Positions 8,439 through 11,413 of a DNA stretch of 11,413 nucleotides are shown here, piece by piece. Source of the stretch: BRH-c32 sp041674625 (GTDB lineage Bacteria; Bacteroidota; Ignavibacteria; Ignavibacteriales; Melioribacteraceae). The notes under the pieces are model-generated. The model ran no database searches, was not told the DNA's origin, and saw nothing but the letters and a program-made list of their open reading frames with translations. Position numbers and translations under genes: made by a program. Every line of letters starts with the position of its first letter. The stretch's first letter is position 1. Location of the stretch: NCBI GenBank assembly GCA_041674625.1, contig JBAYVI010000108.1, forward strand, positions 1 through 11,413, given 5' to 3'.

Positions 8439-8464
8439 AAACACCCTGCCGAAACAGGGTGTTT
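8439..8464 (-). terminator. Terminator hairpin of the 721-residue secreted-protein gene
   Basis: A 10-base perfect stem (8439-8448 with 8455-8464, AAACACCCTG/CAGGGTGTTT) closes a 6-base loop. On the minus strand it is followed by TATAGTTACT after the terminal GTTT, a weak T tract. It stands 64 bases after the stop codon. The stem is strong in this AT-rich setting, so termination or 3'-end protection is likely. Confidence 0.68.
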
Positions 8465-8473
8465 AGGGCGCAT
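8464..8473 (+). repeat. Left copy of a 10-base inverted repeat flanking the secreted-protein gene
   Basis: TAGGGCGCAT on the plus strand is the exact reverse complement of 10695-10704. In the minus-strand mRNA this copy reads AUGCGCCCUA, lies in the 3' UTR directly before the terminator stem, and is complementary to the region before the start codon. Confidence 0.55.
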
Positions 8474-8528
8474 TTTTAACTCCCATGTAGGAATTAAAAA
8501 ACTTTTCTTATTGAAATGACATTAGTTA

Positions 8529-10694
8529 CTATTTGAGAAGAATCATCTTCTTTATACTGCTATAACTACCGGCATTAATCGAATATACATATACACCTGT
8601 TGAAAGATTTCGAGCGTTCCAATTAACTTCGTGGTAACCTGCATCCATTTCAGAATTAATTAAATCCGCGACCTTCTCACCGAGTATATTAAATACTTCT
8701 AATCGCACTCTTACAGCTTCAGGAAGTGTGAATTTTATTGTAGTAGCAGGATTAAAAGGATTTGGATAATTTTGCATCAACTGGAATTCTGTCGGTATTT
8801 CAATTGAAGTAATTTCTATTCGTTCGATTGCAGGATTTGTTATTACGAACTTCTCCCCTTTCTTAATTATTTTTTCATTACCGAATGAATCACGAACACG
8901 AAGAGTGATCTTATCAACTGAAATAGAAACAGGATAATCGGCTGAAGAGATTAATATTTGCTGACACTGCCCGGGAAGAATTTGTTCAGCAAATCGATTA
9001 GAAGAAAAACGAACATCGAAAATGCCGACTGGTGGCATCGGTGGGAGTTCTGCCATTTCTAAATTTTTACCAGAACTCACGATCGAAAGAGCGGTACTCT
9101 TACCTTTTTCATCGCAAATATAAATGCTGCCTACAACTTCGTCATATTCATATTCTTTGGTATAATCAGAATTTTTCCCGACTCCGGTTGGCAGTACAAG
9201 ATTTCCATCAGCATTTACTTTAATCCAATATCCTTTACCCGGATCGAGTGTAGTAGCTTTTATATAACCATCAGTGAACCCATAAAAGAATGTTGAAATA
9301 GAATTAGCTGGTTCGGTTGTAATTTGAGATACGGTTATTTGTGTATCAAAAGCACCAATCATATTCCAACCACTTTTAACTGCGACTTTATTAGTAGGCG
9401 ATGAAGAGCCAATAAAATTAATGCTCTTCTCTGCATTATATTTTACCCAATATCCGGTTCCGATTAAAAGAGAAGTTTCAGTTACATAACCTTCATTAAA
9501 TTTATAAACATTCGATACTTTATCGAGATAGATGGAGGCTGCCGACATATTTGTTAAAACAACTGGCACAGAAACCATATTCCATCCAATAGCAATCGTA
9601 ACGTTTTGACTTAATAAAGTTCTGAAATTAAATGGATCGGAATAATCGCTATTTCCGGCACTATTAACTGCCCTAACTTTCCAATAAATTGTTTTGCTAT
9701 AATTCATAGCCGGTGCTGTATATGTGGTATCAGTGATTGCAGTTTTGGTATGAACTGATGTAGTAAAATCTGAGGCTTCGGACATTATTAGTTCGTAAGT
9801 GGCAGCATATTTTACTGACCGCCATTTTAATTGTACCGATGTATTTTGATTAATTGAATTATTTGTAGGCAAAACAAGAATTGGTTTTACAGGAGCGATT
9901 AATTTAGTTGTAAAGTTCCACACAGAAGAATATTCTGTTATAGGATATTTAGCATCAGGATTTTTAGCACGGACTTTCCAATAATATTGCTTTAATACAT
10001 CTAATCCCGATAAAGTTTTTGAAGTGGTTGTTAAGGTAGAATCCTGAAAAACTATATTAGTAAAATTATTATCGGTGGCAACTATCAATTTATATAGCGT
10101 GGCATAATTAACTGCACTCCAAGAAAGAGAAGGATTAAAGTCCGAGCCAAGTGAATTATTTGCCGGAGAAGACAATACCGGAGTAGATAGATCACTAAGC
10201 AAATATGTAATTGTAATTTTTACTTTATTGAATACACTAGGATCAGAGATAGTAAAATTGCTCGTACCTTTCATTGATTGATTAATTAAATTACCTGTAA
10301 CACGATCCTGCAATGTACCTATAACACCCGATGGGAGTTCCCATGCGATATTTACGGTCGTTCCCATTCCCGGTTGATAATTTATATAATAAATTTTTTC
10401 GCCAAGAAATGTATTAGTTCCACTACGAAGATCTATTAATGAGCCGCCTTGCAAAACCATCGAAGAATTATAAATATTAATTCGTGCATCAAATATATCT
10501 TCCGGAGGTGCGGGGGGAAGTTCATCCTCGCCTAAAGATGCATCTAATAGATCAGTAGCTGTGGGGTCTAAACCTATATTTAATATTTTTGATTTGCCTA
10601 CGTTATTACTGACTGTAATAGGTAGTAAGATCGATTGAGAATATAGAGAAGCAGAAAAGGAAAAAACGAACAGAATAACAAATAACTTTTTCAT
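8529..10694 (-). CDS. Secreted modular surface protein with fibronectin-III-like repeats and type IX (Por) sorting domain
   Basis: This 721-residue protein has a signal peptide (1-20, MKKLFVILFVFSFSASLYSQ). Order of parts: an N-terminal module (about 36-165) carrying LPPAPPEDIFDARI (59-72); two fibronectin-III-like domains (about 170-264 and 268-360), each opening with P.L..P.N.S and holding YYWKVRAKN or IYWKVRAVN; two copies of a GWNM...Y...GYWVK/IK unit (370-429 and 442-503); a second module with LPPMPPVGIFDVRF (550-563) and KKGEKFVITNPAIERIEITS (611-630); then the sorting domain from QNYPNPFNPATTIKF (641-655) to IKKMILLK. The last domain is the type A C-terminal signal used by the type IX system, normally removed during export. 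The protein should be cell-surface bound or released. No catalytic motif was seen; adhesion or binding is the likely role. The AGGG in TAGGGCGCAT five bases before the ATG is the probable ribosome site. Confidence 0.9.
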   Translation of the reverse strand: MKKLFVILFVFSFSASLYSQSILLPITVSNNVGKSKILNIGLDPTATDLLDASLGEDELPPAPPEDIFDARINIYNSSMVLQGGSLIDLRSGTNTFLGEKIYYINYQPGMGTTVNIAWELPSGVIGTLQDRVTGNLINQSMKGTSNFTISDPSVFNKVKITITYLLSDLSTPVLSSPANNSLGSDFNPSLSWSAVNYATLYKLIVATDNNFTNIVFQDSTLTTTSKTLSGLDVLKQYYWKVRAKNPDAKYPITEYSSVWNFTTKLIAPVKPILVLPTNNSINQNTSVQLKWRSVKYAATYELIMSEASDFTTSVHTKTAITDTTYTAPAMNYSKTIYWKVRAVNSAGNSDYSDPFNFRTLLSQNVTIAIGWNMVSVPVVLTNMSAASIYLDKVSNVYKFNEGYVTETSLLIGTGYWVKYNAEKSINFIGSSSPTNKVAVKSGWNMIGAFDTQITVSQITTEPANSISTFFYGFTDGYIKATTLDPGKGYWIKVNADGNLVLPTGVGKNSDYTKEYEYDEVVGSIYICDEKGKSTALSIVSSGKNLEMAELPPMPPVGIFDVRFSSNRFAEQILPGQCQQILISSADYPVSISVDKITLRVRDSFGNEKIIKKGEKFVITNPAIERIEITSIEIPTEFQLMQNYPNPFNPATTIKFTLPEAVRVRLEVFNILGEKVADLINSEMDAGYHEVNWNARNLSTGVYVYSINAGSYSSIKKMILLK

Positions 10695-10704
10695 ATGCGC
10701 CCTA
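10695..10704 (-). promoter_or_regulatory. Right copy of the 10-base inverted repeat, including the ribosome binding site
   Basis: On the minus strand this reads TAGGGCGCAT and touches the ATG at 10694-10692. Its AGGG (10703-10700) is the only ribosome-site-like sequence for this gene, five bases from the start. The sequence is exactly complementary to the 3' UTR copy at 8464-8473. Confidence 0.5.
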
Positions 10705-10757
10705 CATAGATAAGTAATTGAAATTGTGCAGTTAATTTTATTTTTACGCTAAAGAAC

Positions 10758-10790
10758 AAAAAAAATAGGCTGCCCGCCGCGCCAACGGGC
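10758..10790 (-). terminator. GC-rich terminator-like hairpin with T8 tract in the leader of the secreted-protein gene
   Basis: On the minus strand the stem GCCCG/CGGGC (10790-10786 with 10776-10772) closes a 9-base loop (TTGGCGCGG), followed by AGCCTA and eight Ts (10765-10758). It is 63 bases upstream of the start codon at 10694 and on the same strand, so it would act before the coding region. It could be an attenuator, the end of a small RNA, or a second terminator for the upstream gene. Stem length is modest but all G/C. Confidence 0.6.
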
Positions 10791-10847
10791 CCACCTTTAA
10801 TTTTTAACGAGGAGTTGTATTATTTCAATGGACATAAAGCAGTAAAC

Positions 10848-10861
10848 AATAATATTATTTA
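10848..10861. repeat. 14-base repeat with palindromic core, copy 1
   Basis: AATAATATTATTTA, with the perfect palindrome AATAATATTATT, occurs here and again at 11030-11043, 182 bases apart. Simple A/T composition weakens its meaning. Confidence 0.3.
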
Positions 10862-10980
10862 GGACAGGATTGGCTTATTTAATAGTAGAAAGTTTTTTGT
10901 TTGTTGCCCCTCATGATTTCGATTGAAAAATATAAAAAATATTAATAATAGTAAACAACTTTTTTATAATAATTTAAAGC

Positions 10981-11003
10981 AAAACCGACACGTAGTCGGC
11001 TTT
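10981..11003 (-). terminator. Terminator of the right-edge secreted-protein gene
   Basis: On the minus strand AAAGCCGAC (11003-10995) pairs with GTCGGTTTT (10989-10981) around the loop TACGT, nine pairs including one G-U wobble. A T-rich run (GTTTTGCTTT) follows. The hairpin starts 33 bases after the stop codon at 11037-11039. Confidence 0.75.
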
Positions 11004-11029
11004 ACTTATGAGGCGCGCTGAATAAGAGA

Positions 11030-11043
11030 AATAATATTATTTA
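11030..11043. repeat. 14-base repeat with palindromic core, copy 2
   Basis: Identical to 10848-10861. This copy overlaps the last codon and stop codon of the right-edge gene, so part of its sequence is coding. Confidence 0.3.
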
Positions 11044-11413
11044 ATGAATATCATTTTTTTTACATTGCTGAATCTATTTGTAATTAGTTTGTAAATATAA
11101 ATCCCACTTGCTAAATGAGATGCATCCCAATTAATTTCGTGATAGCCCGCTTCTAATACTGTATTTATTGGCTCTGCTATACGCTCACCAATCAGTGAAT
11201 AAATTTCGAGTTGAACATTTGTCTTTTCAGGAATACCAAATTTGATTGTTGTAGTCGGATTAAATGGATTAGGATAATTTTGCATTAGAGTATATTCAAC
11301 CGGGATCTCAACATCTTTAATTTGCAATCTCTCGATATTGGGATTTGTTATTTTGAATTGCTCCCCTGATATTAATTTTATTTCCACTCCGGTATAATGT
11401 CTGATTAATATAT
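11037..11413 (-). CDS. Secreted protein with type IX sorting domain, C-terminal part (5' end outside window)
   Basis: The frame is open to the right edge; the GTG at 11387 is an internal valine codon, since in-frame residues (ILIRHYTG) precede it. About 125 residues are visible. They begin with the end of the same module found in the neighbouring protein (VEIKLISGEQFKITNPNIER against NEKIIKKGEKFVITNPAIER), then PVEYTLMQNYPNPFNPTTTI and a full type A sorting domain (LEIYSLIGERI, GYHEINWDAS, GIYIYKL) ending in VKKMIFIK. The sorting domain directs export by the type IX system. Strong similarity over the whole visible part shows that it is a paralogue, or shares its C-terminal half, with the downstream gene. 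Its N-terminal architecture and function cannot be known from this window. Confidence 0.9.
   Translation of the reverse strand, partial: ILIRHYTGVEIKLISGEQFKITNPNIERLQIKDVEIPVEYTLMQNYPNPFNPTTTIKFGIPEKTNVQLEIYSLIGERIAEPINTVLEAGYHEINWDASHLASGIYIYKLITNRFSNVKKMIFIK

Larger units (their letters stand above)
8059..8528. other. Intergenic region of 470 bases, no gene
   Basis: This AT-rich stretch lies between the secreted-protein gene and the kinase gene on the same strand. It contains the terminator of the upstream gene (8439-8464), a short GGAC-N6-GTCC hairpin (8080-8093) about 22 bases before the kinase start, and presumably the kinase promoter, which I could not place with confidence. Possible reading frames are very short (for example ten codons from the ATG at 8136) and have no support. 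Confidence 0.6.
10695..11036. other. Intergenic region of 342 bases with two minus-strand hairpins
   Basis: This AT-rich gap separates the two secreted-protein genes. Reading on the minus strand it holds a terminator for the upstream gene (10981-11003), about 190 bases of featureless A/T-rich sequence, a GC-rich hairpin with a T8 tract (10758-10790), and then about 60 bases to the start codon at 10694. No convincing reading frame was found on either strand. A promoter must lie here if the first hairpin works, but no clear -7/-33 element of the Bacteroidota type could be placed. Confidence 0.6.

Noticed and set aside
9032..9223. 63-codon plus-strand frame within the secreted-protein gene
   Set aside because: It is antisense to a gene with signal peptide, repeats and sorting domain; no independent support.
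8464..10704. A transposable element bounded by the 10-base inverted repeats
   Set aside because: No transposase, no target-site duplication next to the repeats, and one copy coincides with the ribosome binding site; a regulatory pairing is at least as likely.
11385..11387. GTG as start of the right-edge secreted-protein gene
   Set aside because: The frame continues to the edge, and the residues before it align with the neighbouring paralogue; a start here would leave no signal peptide.

Overview
This is an AT-rich bacterial window that looks like a member of the Bacteroidota/Chlorobi group, most plausibly Ignavibacteria. Three things point there: secreted proteins ending in a YPNPFNP-type (Por/type IX secretion) sorting domain with a terminal K-K-M-I-x-x-K tail, a carboxypeptidase-regulatory-like/TonB-dependent outer-membrane receptor, and an ECF sigma factor paired with a small two-helix membrane protein. 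No taxon can be proven without database comparison. I see no tRNA, rRNA, CRISPR array, transposase or integrase.

Layout. Plus strand, 1-2539: the 3' end of an ECF-type sigma factor gene (cut by the left edge), a small two-helix membrane protein, then an ABC exporter ATPase and its ABC-2 permease, which overlap by one base. The four genes are co-oriented with short gaps, so they may form one operon, although a promoter in the 73-base gap before the ATPase cannot be excluded. The operon ends at a strong stem-loop (2550-2587) that serves as a bidirectional terminator facing the convergent receptor gene.

Minus strand, 11413-2621, read right to left: the C-terminal end of one secreted surface protein (cut by the right edge), a complete 721-residue modular secreted protein of the same kind, a 896-residue membrane sensor histidine kinase with no response regulator in view, and an 829-residue TonB-dependent receptor. 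These genes are separated by 257-470 bases of AT-rich non-coding DNA and are probably separate transcription units. Terminator-like hairpins follow both secreted-protein genes, and an additional GC-rich hairpin with an eight-base T tract lies in the leader between them.

How they fit together: the left block is a regulated export module whose substrate is unknown, the middle genes handle signal sensing and outer-membrane uptake, and the right block makes cell-surface or extracellular proteins exported by the type IX route. The most interesting items are non-coding and modular: (i) a 10-base GC-rich complementarity between the ribosome-binding region and the 3' UTR of the 721-residue protein gene; (ii) the tandem terminators that could delimit a small RNA or attenuating leader; (iii) a domain with the signature LPPxPPxxIFDxR occurring at both ends of the secreted protein, with its distal half visible again in the neighbouring gene. 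None of these proves a new system; each can be tested.
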